Shown here piece after piece: positions 18,312 through 26,508 of a stretch of 64,000 nucleotides of DNA. Under the pieces are notes generated by a model. The model saw only the letters and a list, made by a program, of their open reading frames with translations. It did no database searches and had not been told where the DNA came from. Within the stretch, counting starts at the first letter, position 1; every line of letters begins with the position of its first letter. The translations under genes and the position numbers were made by a program. This DNA is from Arachidicoccus sp. BS20 (lineage in GTDB: Bacteria; Bacteroidota; Bacteroidia; Chitinophagales; Chitinophagaceae), in the NCBI RefSeq assembly GCF_001659705.1, contig NZ_CP015971.1, positions 1,054,001 through 1,118,000 of the forward strand, read 5' to 3'.

Positions 18312-19646
18312 TTAGCTGTTGAGCAATTCTGCTATGGCTTTACGATACGTTTCAAAATCAAAACTGTCAATAGCCTTTTGCATATTTGCCTGAATTTTAT
18401 CGTTGCACAAATTGCCGATGCTTCCTTCGTGCGTGTGATTCACTTTGGTCGAGTAATCAAACTTGCCTTCTTCAATTGACAAGCCTGTTTGCTTATACGC
18501 ATCACGGAACGGAACACCTTGCAAAACCAGTTTATTCACTTCTTCCACGCTGAAGATATATTTGTATTTTTCGTCTTCGACAATATCTTTTTTCACTTCC
18601 ATATTCGACAACATCAAGCCAACCATTTCAATACAATCGCGTAAAGTTGTAAACGCAGGGAACAAATGTTCTTTCAACAATTGCAACTCACGATGATAGC
18701 CCGAAGGCAAATTGGTCGTCATCATCAAAACCTCATTAGGCAAGGCTTTCAGCCGATTGCAATAGCCGCGAACAATTTCAAATACATCAGGATTTTTCTT
18801 GTGCGGCATAATACTGCTGCCCGTTGTCAATTGAGGTGGGAAAGAAATGAATGCAAAATTTTGTGAAAGGTAAAGCGTTGCATCCATCGACAATCTTCCG
18901 ATAGTTTCCGCAATATTTGCCAAAGCCTGCGCCGTAATTCTTTCTGCCTTGCCGCGTCCCATTTGTGCATAAACAACATTGTAATTCAAATCGGCAAAGC
19001 CTAAAAGTTTAGTCGTAAGTGTTCTGTTAATCGGAAACGAAGAACCGTAACCCGCCGCCGAACCCAACGGATTTTTATTCACTACCTGATAAGCCGATTG
19101 CAACACGGTTAAATCATCTACCAAACTCTCGGCATACGCGCCCAACCATAATCCGAATGACGACGGCATCGCAATTTGCAAATGGGTATAACCCGGCAAT
19201 AATACCTCTTTGTATTGCTCACTTTTCTCAATCAGTAAATCAAACAAGGGCTTTACGGCATTAACCGTTTTTTCGATTTCGCTGCGCAAATACAATTTTA
19301 TGTCCACCAAAACCTGGTCGTTTCTGCTGCGTGCAGAATGGATTTTTTTTCCGGTATCGCCAAGTTTTTTAGTCAATAAAAATTCTACCTGCGAATGAAC
19401 ATCTTCTATGCCGTCTTCAATTTTAAATGTTCCGTCTTGTGTGGTTGCGTAAATATTTTTCAATTCTTTAAGCAATGCATCTTTTTCATCATTCGTCAGC
19501 AAATCAATGGTAGCAAGCATTTCAGCGTGCGCCATATTGCCAAGCACATCAAACGGCGCGAGCAATACATCAAGCTCTCTGTCTTTACCCACCGTAAAAT
19601 TTTCTACTTCTTTTAATGACGTTGTATTTTTTTGCCAGAGCTTCAT
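18312..19646 (-). CDS. argH: Argininosuccinate lyase
   Basis: 444 residues starting at the ATG at 19646 (MKLWQKNTTSLKEVENFTVGKDRELD). The frame is open to 19862, but the extra N-terminus would overlap the divergent gluconokinase gene. The enzyme splits argininosuccinate into arginine and fumarate in the last step of arginine synthesis. Signatures are HSARSRNDQV, GYTHLQIAMP and the catalytic loop GSSIMPHKKNPD with its serine. The family normally has about 450-470 residues. Its promoter shares an 88-bp intergenic region with the gene on the other strand. Confidence 0.95.
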   Translation of the reverse strand: MKLWQKNTTSLKEVENFTVGKDRELDVLLAPFDVLGNMAHAEMLATIDLLTNDEKDALLKELKNIYATTQDGTFKIEDGIEDVHSQVEFLLTKKLGDTGKKIHSARSRNDQVLVDIKLYLRSEIEKTVNAVKPLFDLLIEKSEQYKEVLLPGYTHLQIAMPSSFGLWLGAYAESLVDDLTVLQSAYQVVNKNPLGSAAGYGSSFPINRTLTTKLLGFADLNYNVVYAQMGRGKAERITAQALANIAETIGRLSMDATLYLSQNFAFISFPPQLTTGSSIMPHKKNPDVFEIVRGYCNRLKALPNEVLMMTTNLPSGYHRELQLLKEHLFPAFTTLRDCIEMVGLMLSNMEVKKDIVEDEKYKYIFSVEEVNKLVLQGVPFRDAYKQTGLSIEEGKFDYSTKVNHTHEGSIGNLCNDKIQANMQKAIDSFDFETYRKAIAELLNS

Positions 19647-19706
19647 TGAATATCTTATTAAATTCTTATTGCTCCGCAAAGAAACGTTTTTATTGCGTTT
19701 GCACAA

Positions 19707-19714
19707 TATCTTTG
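19707..19714 (+). promoter_or_regulatory. Putative -7 element upstream of gluconokinase
   Basis: TATCTTTG matches the Bacteroidota TAnnTTTG element and lies 20 bp before the start codon. No clear -33 TTG at the expected spacing. Confidence 0.4.
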
Positions 19715-19734
19715 AACGCATAAATATTTTTGGG

Positions 19735-20253
19735 ATGGCAGGAAAATGTATTATCGTAATGGGTGTTTCGGGCAGCGGAAAATCAACGGTTGCAAAACTA
19801 ATTTCGGAAAAAATGAATGCGAAGTTTATCGAAGGAGACGATTTGCATCCAAAAGCAAACATTGAAAAAATGAGCCGGGATATTCCTTTGACCGACGAAG
19901 ACCGGCAGGGCTGGCTTGAAAAAATTCATTCGGCTGTCCAACAAACAATCAATGAAGGAAAAGATTGTATTGTTTCCTGCTCTGCCCTAAAAGCTAAATA
20001 CAGAGCGGTTTTGCGGGCAAATATTGAAAATATTTTATTCATTTATCTGAAAGGTTCGTACCAACAGATTCACGATTTGCTGTCTAAAAGAAAAAATCAT
20101 TTTATGCCCGTTGATTTATTGAAAAGCCAATTTGATACCCTCGAAGAGCCTACACCGCAAGAAACAGATGTGATTACCATTAATATCGATACAAATCTGC
20201 AAAACGAAATAATAAACATCATAAATATACTACAGCAAAAAGGCTTCCACTAA
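19735..20253 (+). CDS. gntK: Gluconokinase, GntK-type
   Basis: 172 residues starting at the ATG at 19735 (MAGKCIIVMGVSGSGKST); the longer frame to 19507 overlaps argH and is spurious. It has a P-loop (GVSGSGKST, about 10-18), the substrate segment EGDDLHPKANIEKMSRDIPLTDEDR read in parts, CSALKAKYR, and the lid motif HFMPVDLLKSQFDTLE. All are typical of the thermoresistant-gluconokinase family that makes 6-phosphogluconate from gluconate and ATP. It is divergent from argH and convergent with the META lipoprotein, 19 bp between stops. Confidence 0.92.
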   Translation: MAGKCIIVMGVSGSGKSTVAKLISEKMNAKFIEGDDLHPKANIEKMSRDIPLTDEDRQGWLEKIHSAVQQTINEGKDCIVSCSALKAKYRAVLRANIENILFIYLKGSYQQIHDLLSKRKNHFMPVDLLKSQFDTLEEPTPQETDVITINIDTNLQNEIINIINILQQKGFH

Positions 20254-20272
20254 AATAAAACACAGACATTTC

Positions 20273-20692
20273 TTACTCTTTATTATTCCGTCTGAAACTC
20301 AGCAACAACGTATCATTTGAAAATAATTGCAGCTGTTTTTCATCAACTTTATAATTACTAACTTTAGATAATTTGTTCAAAAATTCTTGCTCTGTTTTAT
20401 TACAGTTGCTATCCAGGCACATCATTCGCGTTGTTGCCAACGGACCCAATTTTACCGATTTATTATCCGCCAAAACGTAAGTTCCCGTAAACCTGTTGCA
20501 TCCCGAAAAACCACTAATTTTACCGCTGTCAAAATCAATACTTAAAGGTCTCGATATGTTGCAGCCGTAAACTTCATGTGAATCCAGTTCCAACACCCAG
20601 GAACTTTTCTGCAGGAAAGCGCTTTGCTTTACTGTTTGGCATGCGACCATTAGGCTTGCTGCGAAAAAGAAAAGAATAAGTAAATTTTTCAT
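20273..20692 (-). CDS. META-domain lipoprotein (HslJ-like)
   Basis: 139 residues: a lipoprotein signal with lipobox LMVAC (Cys about 18), then one META domain with the hallmark ISGFSGCNRFTGTY and LATTRMMCLD. Four cysteines in the domain (GCN, CN, MCLD, NCNK) could form disulfides. HslJ-like META proteins are linked to heat or drug tolerance in other bacteria; nothing specific is visible here. Its start codon lies in the stem element at 20690-20728, and a longer repeat lies upstream. Confidence 0.85.
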   Translation of the reverse strand: MKNLLILFFFAASLMVACQTVKQSAFLQKSSWVLELDSHEVYGCNISRPLSIDFDSGKISGFSGCNRFTGTYVLADNKSVKLGPLATTRMMCLDSNCNKTEQEFLNKLSKVSNYKVDEKQLQLFSNDTLLLSFRRNNKE

Positions 20693-20797
20693 CTGTTTAT
20701 TTTTTTATTGTTTTTTAATGGTCAGATGGAATTGGCTTCGCCGAACTTCGTTTCGCCAAATAATCATCACTTTGGGTAGGCAAAGTTCTTATGGCTC
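20690..20797 (-). repeat. Interspersed repeat upstream of the META lipoprotein (family with 53855-54116)
   Basis: Read on the minus strand, this stretch has ATGAAATGAGCCATAAG, then CCAAAGTGATGATTATTTGGCG, then ATTCCATCTGACCATTAAAAA and AATAAACAGATG, ending at the start codon. The same order of blocks occurs at 54024-54116 upstream of the VanZ gene. CATCTG and CAGATG form a stem holding the start codon. Confidence 0.65.
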
Positions 20798-20906
20798 ATT
20801 TCATAGCATAATATTTTGATATAAAATTATATTTTAATTTGAATCTTTACTATATTTCTTTAATTTTTTTATTCTTCCATTTTACGCAAACGTTTGTGTA
20901 ATTTTC

Positions 20907-20914
20907 TACATTTG
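20907..20914 (+). promoter_or_regulatory. Putative -7 element of glmS
   Basis: TACATTTG, 19 bp before the glmS ATG; the -33 element is not clear. Confidence 0.45.
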
Positions 20915-20932
20915 AACCATAAAATATTTTTT

Positions 20933-22768
20933 ATGTGTGGAATTGTAGGTTATGTCGGTTATCGTAAGGCTTATCCGATTGTACTGAAAGGCTTGAAACG
21001 ACTGGAATACAGAGGATATGACAGCGCCGGAATTGCTTTGCTCAACGGTAAAATTAACTTGTACAAAAAGCAGGGGAAAGTTGCTGAACTCGAAGATTTT
21101 ATTATCGGGAAAAATGTGGAAGGAACAACCGCCATCGGTCATACGCGCTGGGCTACGCACGGCGAGCCGAACGACCGAAACGCGCATCCGCATTTGTCGC
21201 AAAGCGGCGAACTGGCGATGATTCACAACGGCATTATCGAAAACTATGCTTCGCTGAAAGAAGATTTGTTGAAAAAAAATTATGCTTTTAAAAGCGATAC
21301 CGATACGGAAGTGCTGCTGAATTTTATAGAAGATATTTATAAAAACAACGGCAGCAATCTGGAAGAAGCGTTGCGTATTGCATTGAAGCGTGTTGTGGGC
21401 GCGTATTGTATTTTATTAATCGAAAATAAAAATCCCGATACCATTATTGCTGCGCGCAAAGGAAGTCCGCTCGTCATCGGCATTGGGAAAAATGAGCATT
21501 TTTTGGCATCGGATGCTTCGCCGATTGTGGAATACACAAAAGAAGTTGTTTATGTCAATGATTATGAAATTGCGATTGTCCGCCCCGATGAGTTGACGTT
21601 AAAAAATCTGGGTAATGAAAAGCAAACGCCTTTCATCACAAAGCTCGACATGGAATTGGATGCGATTGAAAAAAGCGGCTTTGAACATTTCATGCTGAAA
21701 GAAATTTTTGAACAACCGAAAACCATCTTCGATTGCCTGCGCGGCAGACTGAATGCAGAAAAAGGGAACATCAATTTGAGCGGTATCGACAAATATTTAG
21801 ATGCAATTTGCCATGCGCCGCGCATCATCATCATTGCGTGCGGAACGAGCTGGCACGCGGGTTTGACGGCGGAATACATTATCGAAGAAACCTGCCGCAT
21901 TCCGGTTGAAGTCGAGTACGCTTCGGAGTTTCGTTATCGAAATCCCATCATCAACAAAGGCGATATGATTATTGCGATTTCGCAAAGCGGCGAAACGGCG
22001 GACACGATTGTCGCGATTGAAAAAGCGAAAGAACAAGGCGCCATTATTTTAGGCGTTGTGAATGTCGTCGGCTCGTCCATTGCGCGCATTTCGCACACGG
22101 GCGTTTACACACATTCGGGTCCGGAAATCGGCGTGGCAAGTACAAAAGCATTCACGGGACAACTTGCCGCGTTGATGATGATTGCTTTTAAAATTGCACA
22201 TTATAAAAACACAATCAGCGAAGAAAGGTTTTTGCATTTGTGTAATGAACTTGCCGAAGTTCCCGAAAAAGTGGAAAAGATTTTACAACAAAATGAAATA
22301 ATAAAAAATATCGCAGCATCGCTAAAAACCTCTGATGACGCGCTTTTCCTCGGTCGCGGTTACAATTTCCCGATTGCGTTGGAAGGCGCTTTGAAGCTGA
22401 AAGAAATTTCGTACATCCATGCGGAAGGTTATCCTGCGGCGGAGATGAAACATGGACCAATAGCGTTGGTGGATGAACATTTGCCTGTAATTTTTATTGC
22501 GACAAAAGATGTGTATCACGAAAAAATTGTGAGCAATATGCAAGAGATAAAAGCGCGAAAAGGCAAAGTAATTGCCGTGATGAATGAAGACGATAATATT
22601 ACGCCAACGCTTGCAGATGCCGTCATCAAAATTCCCGAAGCGGACGAAATAATTGCACCGGTTTTGAATGTGGTTCCTTTGCAATTATTGTCGTATCACA
22701 TTGGTATTGCACGCGGCTGTAACGTAGATATGCCGCGCAACCTGGCGAAATCGGTTACAGTGGAATAA
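20933..22768 (+). CDS. glmS: Glutamine--fructose-6-phosphate aminotransferase (isomerizing)
   Basis: 611 residues starting at the ATG at 20933, so that Met is followed by the nucleophile Cys2 (MCGIVGYVGYRKA). An upstream in-frame start would bury that cysteine. The N-terminal class II glutaminase domain carries RGYDSAGIA and GHTRWATHGEPN. The C-terminal half has two SIS isomerase domains with CGTSWHAG, ISQSGETADT, STKAFTGQ and GRGYNFPIALEGALKLKEISYIHAEGY read in parts, and ends with PRNLAKSVTVE. It makes glucosamine-6-phosphate for peptidoglycan and lipid A. Full length for the family. Confidence 0.97.
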   Translation: MCGIVGYVGYRKAYPIVLKGLKRLEYRGYDSAGIALLNGKINLYKKQGKVAELEDFIIGKNVEGTTAIGHTRWATHGEPNDRNAHPHLSQSGELAMIHNGIIENYASLKEDLLKKNYAFKSDTDTEVLLNFIEDIYKNNGSNLEEALRIALKRVVGAYCILLIENKNPDTIIAARKGSPLVIGIGKNEHFLASDASPIVEYTKEVVYVNDYEIAIVRPDELTLKNLGNEKQTPFITKLDMELDAIEKSGFEHFMLKEIFEQPKTIFDCLRGRLNAEKGNINLSGIDKYLDAICHAPRIIIIACGTSWHAGLTAEYIIEETCRIPVEVEYASEFRYRNPIINKGDMIIAISQSGETADTIVAIEKAKEQGAIILGVVNVVGSSIARISHTGVYTHSGPEIGVASTKAFTGQLAALMMIAFKIAHYKNTISEERFLHLCNELAEVPEKVEKILQQNEIIKNIAASLKTSDDALFLGRGYNFPIALEGALKLKEISYIHAEGYPAAEMKHGPIALVDEHLPVIFIATKDVYHEKIVSNMQEIKARKGKVIAVMNEDDNITPTLADAVIKIPEADEIIAPVLNVVPLQLLSYHIGIARGCNVDMPRNLAKSVTVE

Positions 22769-22812
22769 TGTGATAGGTTGATGGTAATGAAAGAATATAT
22801 AAAATAATAAAC

Positions 22813-22911
22813 TGAGATTTCTCACTTCGCTTCGCTGCGTTCGAAATGACGACGCTAAAAATTTTGATTAAAACAAATGTGTTCGTCATTTCGACGATAG
22901 GAGAAATCTCA
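22813..22911. repeat. 99-bp imperfect palindrome (interspersed-repeat type)
   Basis: Outer arms TGAGATTTCTC and GAGAAATCTCA are exact complements. Inner arms TCGAAATGACGA and TCGTCATTTCGA are also complementary, around an AT-rich centre. It lies between glmS and the DUF4954 gene. It could be a MITE-like repeat or a mRNA hairpin. Confidence 0.6.
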
Positions 22912-22953
22912 ATAAATAATTTTTAAAATAAATTTCTTTTTCCAAGTCATAAT

Positions 22954-25164
22954 ATGAACAACATTATCAAACTTCCCGTCAATTCTCTCGGATATAATTT
23001 TATCAAAAAAGAATATTTGCCCAAAGGCAAAGACGAATATTATTTGCGCAATCTTCAAAACAGAAACGGCGCTGAATACCGCAACCTGACTGCGTTTGAG
23101 ATTGAAGCGCTGGTGCGCAACCGCAACACGAGCGACAACTGGAACAATATTTGGGTATCGGATTTATTCAATCCCGAACTCGTAAAAAACTGCAAGTTTT
23201 ACGGCTTGGTGCGCATCGGGAAATTAGAGCCTTATATGCTTGTCTTCAGCGATTTGAAAGTGGCGGTGGGCTTGTACGATTCTACGATTATCAGTTGCGA
23301 CATCGGCGATAACAGCGTTATCAATAATGTGCATTATTTGTCGCATTACATCATTGGCGAAGAAGTGATTTTGACGAACATCAACGAGATGCAAACGACC
23401 GAAAAATCGAAGTTCGGCAACGGCATTGTGAAAGACGGCGAGAACGAAAATATCCGCATCTGGCTGGAACTGTCGAATGAAAACGGCGGCAGAAAAATTT
23501 TACCTTTCAACGGAATGCTCGCGGGCGATGCCTGGCTGTGGAGCAAGTACCGTGACGACAAAAAATTGTTGGACAGATTTATCGAGTTCACGGAAGCTGA
23601 ATTTAAGACGGCGCGCGGGTTTTACGGAAAAGTAGGCGACAGAACCGTGATTAAAAACACGGACATTATCAAAGACGTTTGGATTGGTTCGGATGCGTAT
23701 ATCAAAGGCGCGAATAAGCTTAAAAACCTCACGATAAATTCAGGCGAAGAGGGTCATACGCAAATCGGCGAGGGTTGTGAGTTGGTCAACGGAAGCATTG
23801 GTTTTGGCAACCGGATTTTTTACGGCGTTAAAGCCGTGCGTTTTGTAACCGCATCGCATGTGCAACTCAAGTACGGCGCGCGTTTAATCAATTCTTATCT
23901 TGGAAATAATTCGACTATTTCTTGCTGCGAAGTTTTAAATTCATTGATATTTCCCGCGCATGAGCAACATCACAACAACTCGTTTTTGTGTGCGGCAACA
24001 GTGTTCGGGCAAAGCAATATTCCCGCTGGCGCCACCATTGGTTCCAATCATAATTCGCGCGGCGCGGACGGCGAAATCCTTGCAGGACGCGGGTTTTGGC
24101 CTGCCTTGTGTACGAGCTTAAAACACAATTCAAAGTTTGCATCTTATACCATGCTCGCCAAAGGCGATTATAATTATGAACTGAACATACCGATTCCGTT
24201 TTCATTAATAAGTCTTGATGTACAAAAAAATAATTTGGTGGTAATGCCCGCGTATTGGTTTATGTACAATATGTACGCGCTCACGCGCAATACGTGGAAA
24301 TATTTTGACCGCGACAAACGCAAAGAAAAAATTCAGCATATTGAATATGATTTTCTTGCGCCCGACACTGTGAATGAAATGTTTGAAGCATTGCGCTTGC
24401 TGGAAATTTATACAGGCAAAGCATTTTATTTTTCATTGAATAAAAATTATTTGAGCAATGAGGAACACCAAAAAATCGGCAGAGAAATTTTAAACGATGA
24501 AGCCTCAAATATAGAAGATATCAACATTACAGCCGAAGGATTTGAAAATTCCAAACGCGAAACAAAAATCATCAAAGTAAAAAAATCGTACCGTATTTTT
24601 AAGCAAATGATTGTGTTGTATGGATTGGAACAGTTGGTAAATTTCATTTTGACAAATAAAATTTCTTCCGTAAAACAATTAAAAGAATTGCTGCCGAAAG
24701 ATGCGCAAAGAAACAATTGGCTGAACGTGGGCGGACAATTGATTCCCGAAGAAAATGTTTCATCCATCCGGAAAAATATTTACGAAAAGAAAATCAATTC
24801 ATGGAACGATTTACATCAACATTATCAAGCGGAAGGCGAAAAATATACAAATGAAAAGCTGAAACACGCTTTGGCATCGCTCGAAGAAATTAAGCAAATC
24901 CATCTAAATTCCATTAATAAAAAAATATTGTTTGAACTTTTTGACGAGCTTTTATTGCTCAACAAACAAGTATTGGAAAACATTAAAATTTCGCGCAAAA
25001 AAGATTACACCAACGCTTTCAGAAAAATGATGTATTCCTCTCAAACCGAGATGGACAGCGTGCTTGGGAAGTTTTCCGACAACAGTTTTATTCGTCAGCA
25101 AGAAGAGAATTTCAAGAATTTTTCAACGCAAATTCAAGCATCAAAATCTCTTTTCAAAAACTAA
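22954..25164 (+). CDS. DUF4954 family protein with left-handed beta-helix
   Basis: A 736-residue protein of the DUF4954 family, with no signal peptide. From about residue 70 to 370 it has hexapeptide-like turns (IISCDIGDNSVINNVH, IKDVWIGSDAYIKGANKL, IGEGCELVNGSIGFGN, LGNNSTISCCEVLNS) and the motif GATIGSNHNSRGADGE, typical of sugar acyl/nucleotidyl transferases with a beta-helix. The C-terminal 250 residues are helical and rich in Lys and Glu. The reaction is not established. Its position next to glmS fits amino-sugar or nucleotide-sugar metabolism, but that is inference. It ends with a 4-bp overlap with the convergent HxlR gene. Confidence 0.85.
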   Translation: MNNIIKLPVNSLGYNFIKKEYLPKGKDEYYLRNLQNRNGAEYRNLTAFEIEALVRNRNTSDNWNNIWVSDLFNPELVKNCKFYGLVRIGKLEPYMLVFSDLKVAVGLYDSTIISCDIGDNSVINNVHYLSHYIIGEEVILTNINEMQTTEKSKFGNGIVKDGENENIRIWLELSNENGGRKILPFNGMLAGDAWLWSKYRDDKKLLDRFIEFTEAEFKTARGFYGKVGDRTVIKNTDIIKDVWIGSDAYIKGANKLKNLTINSGEEGHTQIGEGCELVNGSIGFGNRIFYGVKAVRFVTASHVQLKYGARLINSYLGNNSTISCCEVLNSLIFPAHEQHHNNSFLCAATVFGQSNIPAGATIGSNHNSRGADGEILAGRGFWPALCTSLKHNSKFASYTMLAKGDYNYELNIPIPFSLISLDVQKNNLVVMPAYWFMYNMYALTRNTWKYFDRDKRKEKIQHIEYDFLAPDTVNEMFEALRLLEIYTGKAFYFSLNKNYLSNEEHQKIGREILNDEASNIEDINITAEGFENSKRETKIIKVKKSYRIFKQMIVLYGLEQLVNFILTNKISSVKQLKELLPKDAQRNNWLNVGGQLIPEENVSSIRKNIYEKKINSWNDLHQHYQAEGEKYTNEKLKHALASLEEIKQIHLNSINKKILFELFDELLLLNKQVLENIKISRKKDYTNAFRKMMYSSQTEMDSVLGKFSDNSFIRQQEENFKNFSTQIQASKSLFKN

Positions 25165-25547
25165 GTAGTTACAACGGTCACAGTTTTTTTTCTAATAATT
25201 CGTTCCCTGTGCTTTTTGCCCCATTTATCTAATTCTTCAATAATTTGTTGCAATGTTTTTCCGTAAGGCGTTAATTCATATTCAACGGTTATCGGTCTTG
25301 TATCATACACCGTGCGCGTAATAAGTTCATTTATTTCCAAATCTTTTAATTCTTTGGAAAGCATCTTTGCACCTATACCTTCAATTTGTTTTTGAAGTTC
25401 TGTGAACCTGCATTTCTTCTCAATAATTAAATACCCGATAATTGAAATTTTCCATTTACCGCTCAAAACATCCATTGTATCATAAATCGCACGCAACTTC
25501 GATTTACACTCTCCGTGCTTACTTGTCTTGGAAGATTCATTTTTCAT
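25161..25547 (-). CDS. HxlR-family winged-helix transcriptional regulator
   Basis: 128 residues with an HxlR fold: MDVLSGKWKISIIGYLI, then FTELQKQIEGIGAKMLSKELKDLE (recognition region, read in parts) and the wing RPITVEYELTPYGKTL. HxlR regulators often respond to electrophiles or quinones and control a divergent reductase gene. Here the divergent neighbour is a nitroreductase, 118 bp away, so that gene is the probable target. A cysteine at position 14 (GECK) and one at KKCRF could sense oxidants; this is inference. Confidence 0.9.
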   Translation of the reverse strand: MKNESSKTSKHGECKSKLRAIYDTMDVLSGKWKISIIGYLIIEKKCRFTELQKQIEGIGAKMLSKELKDLEINELITRTVYDTRPITVEYELTPYGKTLQQIIEELDKWGKKHRERIIRKKTVTVVTT

Positions 25548-25665
25548 TGTTCATATCGCTTTACGTTAGGAAATTGATATATTTTGGGAAACCGATTTCA
25601 AAAGTAAAGTAATTATCCGATATTCGCAAGCGAAATTTAATTTCTCATTACTAAAATTTAAAAAT

Positions 25666-26301
25666 ATGTCAGCAACTTTAGACGCTTTGCAGTGGCGATA
25701 TGCAACAAAAAAGATGAATGGAACTGCTGTTGAGCAACCTCTTGTGGACGAAATCATTGAAGCGGCGCGTCTCGCTCCCACGTCCTCGGGATTACAGCCT
25801 TTTTCAATTATCGAGATTACAGATGCGGAACTGAAAAAGAAAATCCAACCGATTGCGAATAATCAAAGTCAAATAGTTGATGCTTCGCATCTCCTGATTT
25901 TCGCTGCATGGGACAATTATACTGAGGAAAGAATTAATGAACGATTTGCACGTATTGCCGCAGAACGAGAACTTCCGTTAAGTACAGTAGAAGATTACAA
26001 AAACAGGTTGATTGCAGGTTATGTGCCGCGTTCGGCAGAAGTAAATTTTCAGCACGCGGCACGGCAGGCATACATTGCATTTGGTGCTGCAATCGTTGCT
26101 GCGGCTGAATTGAAAGTTGATACAACACCGATGGAAGGCTTTAAAAATGATGAGCTGGACGAACTGTTGGAACTAAGTAAATACGGTTTAAAAAGTGTAA
26201 CCATTCTTGCAATCGGTTATCGCGACACGGATAATGATTGGTTGGTAAACCTGAAAAAAGTTCGTGTTCCGACAAGTGAGTTAGTAATTAAACTACCTTA
26301 A
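25666..26301 (+). CDS. Nitroreductase family NAD(P)H-dependent oxidoreductase
   Basis: 211 residues in the NfsB/YdgI type of FMN nitroreductases: RYATKKMNG with the phosphate-contacting Arg/Lys, RLAPTSSGLQPFSII (FMN loop), ARQAYIAFGAAIVAAAEL, and TILAIGYRDTDNDW near the C-terminus. It reduces nitro compounds or quinones with NAD(P)H as a cytoplasmic dimer. The divergent HxlR gene probably regulates it. A strong terminator follows 17 bp after the stop. Confidence 0.92.
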   Translation: MSATLDALQWRYATKKMNGTAVEQPLVDEIIEAARLAPTSSGLQPFSIIEITDAELKKKIQPIANNQSQIVDASHLLIFAAWDNYTEERINERFARIAAERELPLSTVEDYKNRLIAGYVPRSAEVNFQHAARQAYIAFGAAIVAAAELKVDTTPMEGFKNDELDELLELSKYGLKSVTILAIGYRDTDNDWLVNLKKVRVPTSELVIKLP

Positions 26302-26318
26302 TTTTTTACAACTAAAAC

Positions 26319-26358
26319 AAAAAAGCTGTTTAAACTTGATAGTTTAAACAGCTTTTTT
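26319..26358. terminator. Strong bidirectional terminator after the nitroreductase gene
   Basis: AGCTGTTTAAACT and AGTTTAAACAGCT form a perfect stem with loop TGAT, extended by A and T runs on the two sides. The T run overlaps the -33 TTG of the next promoter. Confidence 0.85.
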
Positions 26359-26385
26359 GTTTTCACATAAACTTTCTTATCTTGC
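26357..26385 (+). promoter_or_regulatory. Promoter of the rocD leader, TTG-N18-TATCTTG
   Basis: TTG at 26357-26359 and TATCTTGC at 26378-26385, 18 bp apart, fit the Bacteroidota primary sigma consensus. The leader ATG follows 7 bp later. Confidence 0.6.
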
Positions 26386-26392
26386 AACCACA

Positions 26393-26449
26393 ATGAAAAA
26401 ATCATTCCTACATCTTCATCTTGATTATCTCAATCATCCCGTTGGGTAA
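26393..26449 (+). CDS. Possible leader peptide upstream of rocD
   Basis: An 18-codon open frame, [18 protein letters not shown], starts 7 bp after a good -7 element and ends 59 bp before the rocD ATG. It has three His and four Leu in 18 residues, which is notable for a leader. I saw no terminator hairpin between it and rocD, so classical attenuation is not supported. Too short for confident calling. Confidence 0.35.
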   Translation: MKKSFLHLHLDYLNHPVG

Positions 26450-26508
26450 GCTATTATTTTCTCTCTTCGATTTTTATTTTTCATTCTTCATTTTTTAAAA
26501 ACATTTTT

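Noticed and set aside
19507-19734. N-terminal extension of gluconokinase
   Set aside because: It is the antisense of argH. The true start just before the P-loop is at 19735, after a -7 element.
20281-20692. Toxin or secreted effector because of the four cysteines
   Set aside because: The META signature accounts for the sequence.
26302-26508. Riboswitch or T-box before rocD
   Set aside because: Apart from the terminator of the previous gene and the short frame, no conserved fold can be seen.
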